NCBI RefSeq assembly: GCF_003448965.1
Contig: NZ_QRGC01000009.1
Location: 1 to 64,000 of the forward strand
Reading direction: 5' to 3'
DNA: 64,000 nucleotides
From: Oceanicella sp. SM1341
GTDB lineage: Bacteria > Pseudomonadota > Alphaproteobacteria > Rhodobacterales > Rhodobacteraceae
Under the pieces are notes generated by a model, which did not search any database, had not been told where the DNA came from, and saw only the letters and a list, made by a program, of their open reading frames with translations. Position numbers and translations under genes: made by a program. This document shows positions 7,481 through 15,126 of this stretch, piece by piece. Position 1 is the first letter of the stretch. The number at the start of each line of letters is the position of its first letter.

Positions 7481-7995
7481 CAGAAGGACTCTCCGGCAGG
7501 GATGAGGCAGCGCAGCGCCTCGGGCGTGTCGGCAAGGGATACGGCGTGCAGGCTGTCGAAACGCATGGTGGCGATGCGCCAGCCCTCGGGCAGGGCGGCC
7601 CAGCTCTGCGACACCCGGCCGACGAGCAGCAGCACCCGGCCGTCGCCCTCGCGCAGGCCGAGCTCGAACATGCGCCAGCGCGCGGTGGCGGTCTCGCCGG
7701 CGATCTCGATGAGCGGCTGGCCGTAGTGATGGGCGGTGAACAGCCAGGGGCTGGTGCGGAAGAAGGCCTCGATGGCGGCGCGGCCCTGCCTGTCACCGCC
7801 GAAATCGCCGCCCTGCCAGGTGGCATCGGGGGCGAAACAGGCGGCCTGATCGGCGGCGGCAGCGTCGAACTCCGCCTGCCCGCGCTTGGCGCGCAGGGCG
7901 GTGTATTTCGCGTCCGCCGCGGCGGCGTAGCGCTCCATCACGGCCAGGATGGCCTCGCGGGCTTCCAGCCGCGCGAGCCGCTCTTCCAGCGTCAT
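7480..7995 (-). CDS. NTF2/SnoaL-like protein, possible oxygenase beta-type subunit
   Basis: 171-residue protein with the NTF2-like cone fold pattern: an N-terminal helix (LEERLARLEAREAILAVMERYAAA), the CFAPDATW segment near residue 53, and a C-terminal sheet ending in a GWRIATMRFDSLHAV stretch. The fold is shared by SnoaL-type isomerases and by beta subunits of ring-hydroxylating dioxygenases. Placement in an operon with a Rieske alpha subunit and a ferredoxin favours a beta-like or accessory role, but sequence alone does not separate these options. Start overlaps the upstream cupin stop (ATGA), and its own stop overlaps the PyrK-like start. Confidence 0.78.
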   Translation of the reverse strand: MTLEERLARLEAREAILAVMERYAAAADAKYTALRAKRGQAEFDAAAADQAACFAPDATWQGGDFGGDRQGRAAIEAFFRTSPWLFTAHHYGQPLIEIAGETATARWRMFELGLREGDGRVLLLVGRVSQSWAALPEGWRIATMRFDSLHAVSLADTPEALRCLIPAGESF

Positions 7996-8270
7996 CCGGC
8001 CGCCCTCACCCGGTAGAGGAGCGCGCGGCCCTGCGGCGCGAGCGCCCGGCGGGCCCCGGCGGCGATCAGCGCGCCCTGTCCGGCGGAAAGCGCGTGGTGC
8101 TCGCCGTCGCAGGTGAGCGTCACGGCGCCTTCGAGCACGGCGAGCATCTCCTCGGGGCCGGCGGTCTCCGGCGCCTCGGCCTCGAGCCAGGCGAGATCGA
8201 CCGAGAGCTCGGCACCGTTCGCGTGGTAGGGCGCGGCGCCGAGGCCGGACTGCTCGACGCGCGGGCTCAT
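7992..8270 (-). CDS. Small cupin-domain protein
   Basis: 92-residue single-domain protein. The segment EEMLAVLEGAVTLTCDGEHHALSAGQGALIAAGARRAL has the spacing of a cupin barrel, but few of the usual metal-binding histidines are visible, so it may not bind metal. I chose ATG 8270, which overlaps the stop of the next cupin gene (ATGA); a longer frame upstream only reads through that gene. It might pair with the larger cupin as a two-barrel enzyme, or act as a binding or isomerase accessory. No specific reaction can be assigned. Confidence 0.75.
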   Translation of the reverse strand: MSPRVEQSGLGAAPYHANGAELSVDLAWLEAEAPETAGPEEMLAVLEGAVTLTCDGEHHALSAGQGALIAAGARRALAPQGRALLYRVRAAG

Positions 8271-8680
8271 GGCTTCCCTCCCATCGGGTAGAACACCTGC
8301 GAGGCGCCCTTGGCGCCGTATTCGGCGCGCGGCGGGGTCACCACGTTGAGGCGCAGGCACATGCCCTCGGCATCGAAACTGTTCACCCCGGAATGCGGCG
8401 CATCGGCGGGCATGATCATCACCGAGCCTTCCTCCAGCGCCACGGTGCTCTCGGGCGCCGCACCGTCCGGCCCGAGGCCCACGGTGCAGCCGCCGCGCAG
8501 CTGCAGGGTGGCTTCCTCGCCATGCGCGTGCGACTTGGGCGGGATGTCCGAGCCCTTCGCGGCGCGGAAGTTCACCACGCCCACCGAGAGCGCGTCACCG
8601 ACGACGGACTGCATGTAGAGCCCGTCCTCGACCACTTCGCGCAGGCCTTCGGTGAAGGAGAAGATCTGACAGCTTGCCAT
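8267..8680 (-). CDS. Cupin-domain protein
   Basis: 137-residue protein with a recognisable cupin barrel. SHAHGEEATLQLRGGCTVGLG supplies the first cupin motif (His-x-His and a following Glu), and MPADAPHSGVNSF supplies the second motif with its histidine, so a metal site is plausible. Cupins in catabolic operons are often dioxygenases, isomerases or decarboxylase helpers; none is specifically supported here. The gene lies 10 bases after the unknown ORF at 8691-9047 and overlaps the smaller cupin by four bases. Confidence 0.85.
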   Translation of the reverse strand: MASCQIFSFTEGLREVVEDGLYMQSVVGDALSVGVVNFRAAKGSDIPPKSHAHGEEATLQLRGGCTVGLGPDGAAPESTVALEEGSVMIMPADAPHSGVNSFDAEGMCLRLNVVTPPRAEYGAKGASQVFYPMGGKP

Positions 8681-8690
8681 CCCGCCCCCC

Positions 8691-9047
8691 TCAGAGCGCC
8701 GGGCGCAGGCGATGCGCCTCGTCGGGCGCGAAGCGCTTGGACTCGTAGCCGTCGATCACGGTGGCCTGCGGGTCGTAGGACTCGATTGCGGGCGCCACCT
8801 CGGCCAGCGACATGAGCATGTAGAAGAGGTTCTTCGTGGGGGCGTCCATCGCCTCCGGATCGGGGAAGCCGTTCGCGTCGATATGCGCGGTCATCGCCTC
8901 GACATGCGGCAGCACCGCCTCGGCGAAGGCCTTGATATCGGGGAAGGGCGAGGTGACCCGGCGCAGGTTGCGCAGGGTCTCGGTGGCAAGGCACCAGTCG
9001 GACCAGGGCTCGAGATCGGCGAAGGCGGGGGGCAGGATGGCGGTCAT
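8691..9047 (-). CDS. Conserved-looking hypothetical protein of the Rieske operon
   Basis: 118 residues, acidic to neutral, no signal peptide or membrane segment, and no family I recognise. It contains LEPWSDWCLATETLRNLRRV near the start and a helical middle (FAEAVLPHVEAMTAHIDANGF), and looks like a small soluble helical protein. The start codon overlaps the oxygenase stop by one base (TGATG), so it is translationally coupled to the oxygenase alpha subunit and is almost certainly a real gene. A subunit, chaperone or small enzyme of the pathway are all possible. Confidence 0.75.
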   Translation of the reverse strand: MTAILPPAFADLEPWSDWCLATETLRNLRRVTSPFPDIKAFAEAVLPHVEAMTAHIDANGFPDPEAMDAPTKNLFYMLMSLAEVAPAIESYDPQATVIDGYESKRFAPDEAHRLRPAL

Positions 9048-10375
9048 CAGTTGTTACCTCCGGCAAGGGCGGTCTGGCGGGCGATGTCGGGGTCGAGCCC
9101 GTCCTTCTCGAGGCCGGCGCGGATCATCCGCTCCACCACCACGGCCTGGTGGCGGACCATGATCTCGTAGTCCTGCAGCACCATTTCCTTCTTGGCGCGG
9201 GTCTCGGCGGCGGCCTGGGTGATCTCCAGCGTCGAGAGGTCCTCCAGCAGCACGTCGCGCAGGGCGACCTTCATGTATTCCTGGTAGAATCGCCCGCCGG
9301 AGGTCTTCATCTCCGGGTAGTAGACGCGGGCCTCGAAGATGGTCTTGTTGTGCGCGATCGGCCGGAAATTGTAGGCCTGGAAGTAATTCGGCCGGCAGGA
9401 GAGGTAGAAGTCCGGGAAGATCACGTTGATGTCGAAGGCCCAGTTCGGGTGGCCGGTCCAGTTCAGCGCCTTGGGCAGCTTCAGGTCGGAGAAGTCGAGC
9501 TTCGTACCGTCTTTTGCCACTTTCAGCGCCTTGCCGGCGATGGCGCGCGCGGTGCCGGAGCCGGAGATCGAGTCTTCCGCGCCCGCGCCGCCGGTGGCGG
9601 CCTTGGGATTGCCGTAGACCGATTTGGGGTTGCCCGCGATGGAGAGGCGGCGGTGATGGGCGCCGCAGACACCGTCGATCGGGTGGAGGTTGCCCTCCTC
9701 GTCCTTGTCGAGCGCGTCGGCGATGGAGCGGGCGTGCACGTAGCCCACGTGGTAGGTTTCCTGGAAGGCGTCGAGCGCGGTCTTCCAGTTGCAGTCGAAG
9801 ACGGTGTTCCACGAGTAGCAGGCGGTGAATTTCTCGAACGGATAGCCGTCGAGCTCGCCATACATCGGCTCGAGGAAGTCCTTCAGCGAGATTTCCGGCT
9901 CGGGGTCGAGGCAGATGAAGATGAACCCATGCCAGGTGTCGACGCTCACCGGGGTGAGGCCGTATTTCGACTTGTCGAGGTCGAAGAAGGACTTCTCGTC
10001 CGGCACGCCGGTGAGGCTGCCGTCGAGGTCATAGGCCCAGCCGTGGAACTTGCAGAAGAACTTCCGCGTCGTGCCGCAGGGCTCGTAGGCCACGCGGTTG
10101 AGCCGGTGCGAACACACGTTGTGGAAGGCGCGGACCTGCTTCTTGCGGTCCCGCGTCACGATGATCGAGGAATCGAGCACCGGCATGTCGCGCACGAAAT
10201 AGTCGCCGGTCTTCGCGATCTCCTCCACCCGGCCGACATGCAGCCAGGTCTTCTTGAAGAGATATTTCTTCTCCAGCTCGTACCACGCCTCGTCGACGTA
10301 AGGCCCCACGGGAAGGTTGTCGCGGCCGAGCTCCGGGTAGCGGTCATGGAGGCTGGGCTTGGATTGCTGATTCAT
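9047..10375 (-). CDS. Rieske non-heme iron oxygenase, alpha subunit
   Basis: Terminal oxygenase component, 442 residues. The Rieske domain has Cys88-x-His90 and Cys108-x2-His111. The catalytic domain has NWKTALDAFQETYHVGYVH with His209 and His214 as iron ligands; the third ligand is probably the aspartate in PNWAFDINVIFPD near residue 330. The acidic residue that bridges the two metal centres appears to be Glu206, where naphthalene-type dioxygenases have Asp. It would hydroxylate or demethylate the pathway substrate with electrons from the ferredoxin at 5359 and the reductase at 16135. GAGGTG precedes the ATG. It is the first gene of the nine-gene operon, with the operon's operator-like site 20 bases upstream. 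Confidence 0.94.
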   Translation of the reverse strand: MNQQSKPSLHDRYPELGRDNLPVGPYVDEAWYELEKKYLFKKTWLHVGRVEEIAKTGDYFVRDMPVLDSSIIVTRDRKKQVRAFHNVCSHRLNRVAYEPCGTTRKFFCKFHGWAYDLDGSLTGVPDEKSFFDLDKSKYGLTPVSVDTWHGFIFICLDPEPEISLKDFLEPMYGELDGYPFEKFTACYSWNTVFDCNWKTALDAFQETYHVGYVHARSIADALDKDEEGNLHPIDGVCGAHHRRLSIAGNPKSVYGNPKAATGGAGAEDSISGSGTARAIAGKALKVAKDGTKLDFSDLKLPKALNWTGHPNWAFDINVIFPDFYLSCRPNYFQAYNFRPIAHNKTIFEARVYYPEMKTSGGRFYQEYMKVALRDVLLEDLSTLEITQAAAETRAKKEMVLQDYEIMVRHQAVVVERMIRAGLEKDGLDPDIARQTALAGGNN

Positions 10376-10394
10376 GGCATCACCTCGTGTTTGA

Positions 10395-10407
10395 GTATAC
10401 CGTATAC
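10395..10407. promoter_or_regulatory. GntR-type operator site 2 (GTATACCGTATAC)
   Basis: Best copy of the 13-bp site: two GTATAC halves around a single C, perfectly symmetric apart from the centre. It lies 20 bases upstream of the Rieske oxygenase start on the minus strand, in the gap between this operon and the end of the molybdenum hydroxylase genes. A clear -35/-10 pair could not be assigned. Confidence 0.7.
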
Positions 10408-10446
10408 GTTATTCAGAGCTTTGCAAGCCCCGGAACGGCCCTGTTT

Positions 10447-12810
10447 TCAATCGAATTCCTCCTCCAGCCCGTGCAGGCGCGAGAGCACGTGCTCGGGCGT
10501 GAAGGGCTGGCGGCGGACGGTGGTGCCCAGCGGCGCCAGCGCGTCGTTCACCGCGCACCACATGGCGCCGAGCGCGCCCACGGTGCCGGCCTCGCCCACG
10601 CCCTTGGCGCCGAGCGCGGACTGGTGGGTGGGGGTCTCGATGTGGCGCACCACGATGTCGGGCATGTCGGCGGCCATGGGCACCCGGTAGTCGACCAGGC
10701 TGCCGTTGAGCAGCTGGCCATCGGCCGAGTAGCGGCATTCCTCGAAGAGGGCGGCGCCGATGCCCTGCACCACGCCGCCGCGGATCTGCCCGTCGACCAG
10801 CATCGGGTTCACGATGCGCCCGCAATCATCCACCGCCCAGAAGCCCAGCACCCGGGTGAGGCCGGTGTCGGGGCTCACCTCGACATGGGCGGCGAGCACG
10901 CCGTTGGTGGCGAGGTAGGGCAGGTCGGGCGGCAGGAAGCTCTCGGTCACCTCCAGCGCGGGCGCGGTGCCGCCGGGCAGCAGGTAGGGGCGGAAGGCCA
11001 CGGTCTCGGCGATCTCGCGGAAGCTGAGGCGGGCGCCGCCGGGGCCCTCCACCCCCGAGTCGGAGAAGGAAAGCGCCGCCTCCTCGCATTGCAGCAGGGG
11101 CGCGGCCACGGCGCGCAGCCGGGCGGCGAGCCCGCGGGAGGCGCGCAGTGCCGCCTCGCCCCCCAGCGCCATGCCGCGCGAGGCCCAGGCCCCGCCGCCC
11201 ACCGGGGTGGCGGCGGTATCGCCCGCGATCATCTCCACCGCGTGGGGCGCCACGCCGAGGGTTTCGGCCACGATCTGCGCGAGGCCGCCCAGCGTGCCCT
11301 GGCCCTGGTCGGTCACCGAGGTGCGGCAGGTGAGGGTGCCGTCGGGCTCGAGGCTGAGCCGGCAGGTTTCCTGTGCGGCCACGCGCACCTGCTGCGGGCC
11401 GTAGAGCTGCGCGCCCACCCCGGTGAGCTCGACGAAACTGGTGAGGCCGATGCCCCGGTACACGCCCTTCGCCCGCAGCGCGGCCTGCTCGGCGCGCAGC
11501 CCGGCATAGTCCATCTCCGCGAGCAGGGTGTCGAGGCAGGCGCGGGTGGTGAAGCTTTCCAGCACCACGCCGGTCTCGGTGGGGCCGGGGGTGTCCGGCG
11601 CCTCGCGGTAGTTGCGGCGGCGGATCTCGGCGGGGTCCAGCCCGCAGGCGGCGGCGGCGAGGTCGAGCATCTGCTCCATCAGCGCGAAGGCGATGGGCTG
11701 ACCCACGCCGCGATAGGCCCCCACCGGCGCCTTGTTCTGGAACCAGGCGCGGGCGCGGCCGGCGTAGCTCGGCACCCGGTAGGCGGCGGGGGCGAGCTGG
11801 ATGGCCTGCAGCGCATCGCCCACCGAGCCGCGCGGGTAGATCGAGTAGGCCCCCAGCCCGGCGGCGAAGTCGATCTCCATCCCGAGGATGCGGCCGTCGT
11901 CGTCCACCCCCAGCCGCGCCTCGGCCTGGGCCTCGCGGGCATGGGCGTCGGCGAGGAAGCTCTCCAGCCGGTCGGCGGTGAACTTCACCGTGCGGCCGGT
12001 GAGCACGGCGAGCGCCACGGCGGCGATCTCGTCCGGAAAGGCGTGGAGCTTGCCGCCGAAGGCGCCGCCCACGTCGGGCGCTGCCACCTGCACCCGGCCC
12101 AGCGGCAGGCCGAAGAGCTCGGCGTAGATCTGCTGCATCTGGAACGGCGCCTGGTGCGACTGCTGCACGCTCAGCCGCCCGCTGCGCCGGTCATACTCCG
12201 CGCGCACCGCCCGGCCCTCCAGGCTCACCGCGGTCTGGCGGCCGAAGGCGAAGCGGTGGCGCACCACATGGGCAGCCCCCTCCAGCGCCGCACCGGCATC
12301 GCCATGCGCGATCTGCCGGTCGAGCGCGAGCTGCGGCGCCCAGGCGGCGGCGTCAAACCCCTGCGCGGGCTCGAAGATATCGGCCGGCAGGATGGCGGGC
12401 TCGAGGTCCTCGAAATCGACGAAGGCAAGCTCCAGCGCGCTCTCGGCGGCGCGGCGGCTCGTGGCCAGCACGGCAACCACCGGCTCGCCCTGGTAGCGCA
12501 CGATGTCCCCCGCCAGCGCCTGCTGCGGCGGCGAGACATGGGCGGGCAGGGCGGCGAGCCGGGTCTGCCAGGGCGCGCAGACGGCGGCGAGATCCGCCGC
12601 GGTGTAGACCCCGATCACCCCCGGCGCGGCCCGGGCCTCGTCGAGCTCCATGCCGAGCACGCGGGCATGGGCATGCGGGCTGCGCAGGAAGGCGACATGG
12701 GCCACGCCGGCGGCGTCGAGATCGTCGGTGTAGCGGCCCAGCCCCTCCACCGTGCGGCGGGCGGCGGCGCGAGGAACGGACCGGCCGATGAGCGTGCTGT
12801 CAGCGGGCAT
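10447..12810 (-). CDS. Molybdenum hydroxylase large subunit (CoxL/xanthine dehydrogenase family)
   Basis: Molybdopterin-binding catalytic subunit, 787 residues, likely cytoplasmic. The N-terminal part (GRYTDDL, SPHAHARV) and middle (DVGGAFGGK, GAYRGVGQP near residue 363) are typical, and KGVGEAG near residue 740 carries the catalytic glutamate. The active-site loop reads AYRGVGQP where true CO dehydrogenase has AYRCSFR, so this is not a CO dehydrogenase. It should hydroxylate an organic substrate, most often an N-heterocycle or aldehyde in this family. It overlaps the small-subunit gene by 11 bases; the FAD subunit is encoded separately at 15123-16010. It is probably controlled through the operator at 13323. 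Confidence 0.93.
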   Translation of the reverse strand: MPADSTLIGRSVPRAAARRTVEGLGRYTDDLDAAGVAHVAFLRSPHAHARVLGMELDEARAAPGVIGVYTAADLAAVCAPWQTRLAALPAHVSPPQQALAGDIVRYQGEPVVAVLATSRRAAESALELAFVDFEDLEPAILPADIFEPAQGFDAAAWAPQLALDRQIAHGDAGAALEGAAHVVRHRFAFGRQTAVSLEGRAVRAEYDRRSGRLSVQQSHQAPFQMQQIYAELFGLPLGRVQVAAPDVGGAFGGKLHAFPDEIAAVALAVLTGRTVKFTADRLESFLADAHAREAQAEARLGVDDDGRILGMEIDFAAGLGAYSIYPRGSVGDALQAIQLAPAAYRVPSYAGRARAWFQNKAPVGAYRGVGQPIAFALMEQMLDLAAAACGLDPAEIRRRNYREAPDTPGPTETGVVLESFTTRACLDTLLAEMDYAGLRAEQAALRAKGVYRGIGLTSFVELTGVGAQLYGPQQVRVAAQETCRLSLEPDGTLTCRTSVTDQGQGTLGGLAQIVAETLGVAPHAVEMIAGDTAATPVGGGAWASRGMALGGEAALRASRGLAARLRAVAAPLLQCEEAALSFSDSGVEGPGGARLSFREIAETVAFRPYLLPGGTAPALEVTESFLPPDLPYLATNGVLAAHVEVSPDTGLTRVLGFWAVDDCGRIVNPMLVDGQIRGGVVQGIGAALFEECRYSADGQLLNGSLVDYRVPMAADMPDIVVRHIETPTHQSALGAKGVGEAGTVGALGAMWCAVNDALAPLGTTVRRQPFTPEHVLSRLHGLEEEFD

Positions 12811-13309
12811 CGCGGCCTCCGATCACGTCGAGCGCTGCGTCCACGATGGCCTCGTAGCCGGTGCAGCGGCAGAAATTGCCGGAGAGGGCGGCGCGCACCG
12901 CCGCGCGCTCGGGCACCAGCCCGGCGCCGATCGCCTCGCGCAGGGTGGCGAGCATGCCCGGCGTGCAGAAGCCGCATTGCAGGGCGTTGCGGGCCACGAA
13001 GGCCTCGCGCAGGGCGCGGCCCAGCGGGTCGTCCAGCCCCTCCACGGTGGTCACCTCGGCGCCGTCGGCCTGCACGGCGAGCATCAGGCAGCCGCGCACC
13101 GCCGCGCCGTCGACCATCAGCGTGCAGGCGCCGCACACCCCGTGCTCGCAGCCCAGGTGCGTTCCGGTGAGGCCCAGCTCGCCGCGCAGGAAATCTGCAA
13201 GATTGGTGCAGGCGGGAATTTCAGCATTGACGGGACGGCCGTTCACCGCCATCTGCACGCGCACCGTTCCGGCGGCTTCGGGATCAGGGGTCATTTCGCC
13301 ACATTCCAT
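12800..13309 (-). CDS. Molybdenum hydroxylase [2Fe-2S] small subunit
   Basis: Iron-sulfur subunit that carries electrons from the molybdenum centre to the FAD subunit. In 169 residues it has the N-terminal plant-type cluster motif (CEHGVCGACTLMVDG, then a further Cys) and the C-terminal motif (CGFCTPGM and FCRCTGY), giving eight cluster cysteines in family order. The first ATG is at 13309; an ATG at 13294 has a better ribosome binding site (GGAA) and may be the real start. The 13-bp operator-like site lies 14 bases upstream of 13309. The gene is divergent from the GntR regulator. Confidence 0.92.
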   Translation of the reverse strand: MECGEMTPDPEAAGTVRVQMAVNGRPVNAEIPACTNLADFLRGELGLTGTHLGCEHGVCGACTLMVDGAAVRGCLMLAVQADGAEVTTVEGLDDPLGRALREAFVARNALQCGFCTPGMLATLREAIGAGLVPERAAVRAALSGNFCRCTGYEAIVDAALDVIGGRDAR

Positions 13310-13322
13310 TAGTCAGTCCGAC

Positions 13323-13335
13323 GTATTCCGTATAC
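13323..13335. promoter_or_regulatory. GntR-type operator site 3 (GTATTCCGTATAC)
   Basis: Third copy of the 13-bp site, with one base changed in the left half. It lies in the 110-base gap between the divergent molybdenum hydroxylase genes and the GntR gene, so it could control both directions, including autoregulation. Confidence 0.62.
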
Positions 13336-13419
13336 TGAGAACACAACGCCGGGCAGGAGCGAAGCCGGAGAACCGGCCGACCGGGCGTTGTCGGGAGGGG
13401 AGGAAGCAAGAGGAAGCTG

Positions 13420-14082
13420 ATGAAGAAATCGATCATTCGCGTCGCCGACCTTCGGCAGCAGGTCTACGAGAACCTGAAGGACCGCATCACCCGCGGCGAG
13501 TTCCCGATGGACCACAAGTTCCAGGAGATCAGCCTGGCGGAGGAGCTCGGCGTGTCCCGCACGCCGGTGCGCGAGGCGCTGGCCCTGCTGGTGCGCGACC
13601 GCATCCTGGTGCAGGCGGTCCGCGGTTTCCGCTTCCCCGAGTTCGGGCCCGAGGAGATCGTCGAGATCACCGAGATCCGCCTCAGGCTGGAGCCTTACGC
13701 CATGCGCTGCGCCGTGGAGGCGATGAGCCCGGAGAAGCGCGCGGCGCTCGCCGGCACCATCCGCGCCGAGATCGCGAAACACGGCGACAGCGACGCCTGG
13801 GTGAGCGCGCACCGGCGGATCCGGGCGGCGCTGTTCAGCGCCTTGCGCAACAAGCGCCTGATCGAGTCGATAGCCCATTACGAGGACACCATTCACTTCA
13901 TGCGCATCAACACGCTGCAGGATGCGCGCTGGCGGGTGCAGTCGGTCGACGGCTCCGCGAAACTGGCCGACGCCATCGAGGCCGGCGATGCGGAGGCCGC
14001 CGAGGCGGCGCAGGCGGCCCTGCTCGGGCTGGCGCGGGATTCCTTCCTCGCCTGGAGCGCCGAGAACGCCGAACCCGCCTGA
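13420..14082 (+). CDS. GntR family regulator, FCD subfamily
   Basis: 220-residue transcription factor. Residues about 8-75 form the GntR winged helix (VYENLKDRITRGEFPMD, then LGVSRTPVREAL as the recognition region). The rest is a helical FCD ligand domain (EIVEITEIRLRLEPYAMRCAV, then a histidine-containing SIAHYEDTIHFMR) that usually binds organic acids and a metal. It stands between the two arms of the catabolic region, next to a copy of the 13-bp palindrome found at three other promoters here. I infer it is the local regulator, probably a repressor released by a pathway intermediate, because two of the sites overlap putative -10 elements. AGGAAG precedes the ATG. Confidence 0.92.
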   Translation: MKKSIIRVADLRQQVYENLKDRITRGEFPMDHKFQEISLAEELGVSRTPVREALALLVRDRILVQAVRGFRFPEFGPEEIVEITEIRLRLEPYAMRCAVEAMSPEKRAALAGTIRAEIAKHGDSDAWVSAHRRIRAALFSALRNKRLIESIAHYEDTIHFMRINTLQDARWRVQSVDGSAKLADAIEAGDAEAAEAAQAALLGLARDSFLAWSAENAEPA

Positions 14083-14093
14083 GCCGGCAGGCA

Positions 14094-14149
14094 CCGGGGC
14101 CACGAGAGGCCCCGGCCGGGTTGGCAGCCGGGGCCGTGCGGGCCCCGGC
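14094..14149. terminator. Paired hairpins between convergent GntR and TRAP-binding-protein genes
   Basis: Two strong stem-loops: CCGGGGCC with GGCCCCGG (14094-14115, 6-base loop) and GCCGGGGCC with GGCCCCGGC (14127-14149, 5-base loop). They fill the 78-base gap between convergent genes and could end transcription from both sides, but neither has a T-tract. Confidence 0.5.
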
Positions 14150-14160
14150 GCCGGCAGCGC

Positions 14161-15126
14161 TCAGTCTTCCGAGAGCAGGGCGCGCAGCTTCGCGATCGGC
14201 TCGGGGCTGGCCTCGGCCAGCTCCTCCCAGTAGCGGTCGGCGGCCATCTGGCGGAACTCGGGGCCGAAATCGACCGAGGTTATGCCCGCATCGGCCTGCG
14301 CCTTGAGGTTTTCCTCGGTCTTGTCCTGCGACCAGCTCTCCATGTCCTTCTCGAACCAGGCGGCGGCCTCGGTGAGCACCTGCTGCTGCTCGTCGGTCAG
14401 GCTCTCGTATTTCGCCTTGTTCATCAGCACGTTGACGATGACGGAGTAAAAGCCGGGGTCGACCCGCATCCTGGTCATCTTGTCCCAGCCGAAGTCCTGG
14501 ATGCCCCAGACCGGCCAGCCGTAGCCGTCGATCACGCCGCGCTCGAGAGCGGTGAAGACCTCCGTCGGCGCGATGGTCATCGATTCGATCCCGAGGGCGC
14601 GGAACAGCGCGCCGTAGTTGGGCTGGGCGCGGATGCGCATGCCCTCGAGGTCCTCCGGCGAGGTGATCTCCTTCGTGGTGTAGATGTGGAAGGGCACGTT
14701 CACGCCGTAGGTGGTGAGGTAGGTGGCGCCGAAACGCTCGCCCGCCAGCTCGTCGAGATAGGCGTATGCACCGGAGGCGCGCTGCTCGGCCAGCGTCATG
14801 TCGGTGAGCAGCTGCGCATCGCCCTCCACCATCTGGCCCTTGTAATAGGCCGGCGGGATGGAGGCGATGTCGAGCACCCCGGAGGAGACGGCATTCGCCT
14901 GCTCGGAGGGCGGGATCGCCTCCGGCCCGCCGACGACGCGGATCTGCAGCACGCCCTTGCCGGTTTCGTTCACGTGGTCGACGAAGCGCTTGAACGGCTC
15001 GCCGTAGGTGGTGGGCAGCGGCACGAAGACGCCGGCGCGCAGGGTGACTTCCTCGGCCGCGGCGAGCGTGGCCGAGCCGATGACCGCGGCAAGGGCCGCG
15101 GCGCAGAGGCGTGCAGTGGGGGTCAT
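14161..15126 (-). CDS. Second TRAP substrate-binding protein, DctP family
   Basis: Periplasmic TRAP receptor of 321 residues with a signal peptide (about 1-24, ending LAAA) and the DctP carboxylate-binding stretch GMRIRAQP. It is a clear paralogue of the protein at 610-1563, but no permease genes are next to it. The ATG at 15126 overlaps the stop of the molybdenum hydroxylase FAD-subunit gene (ATGA), so receptor and enzyme are made from one message. It probably works with the DctQM encoded at 1634-3485, giving one channel two receptors (inference). The longer frame upstream is an overlap artefact. Confidence 0.92.
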   Translation of the reverse strand: MTPTARLCAAALAAVIGSATLAAAEEVTLRAGVFVPLPTTYGEPFKRFVDHVNETGKGVLQIRVVGGPEAIPPSEQANAVSSGVLDIASIPPAYYKGQMVEGDAQLLTDMTLAEQRASGAYAYLDELAGERFGATYLTTYGVNVPFHIYTTKEITSPEDLEGMRIRAQPNYGALFRALGIESMTIAPTEVFTALERGVIDGYGWPVWGIQDFGWDKMTRMRVDPGFYSVIVNVLMNKAKYESLTDEQQQVLTEAAAWFEKDMESWSQDKTEENLKAQADAGITSVDFGPEFRQMAADRYWEELAEASPEPIAKLRALLSED

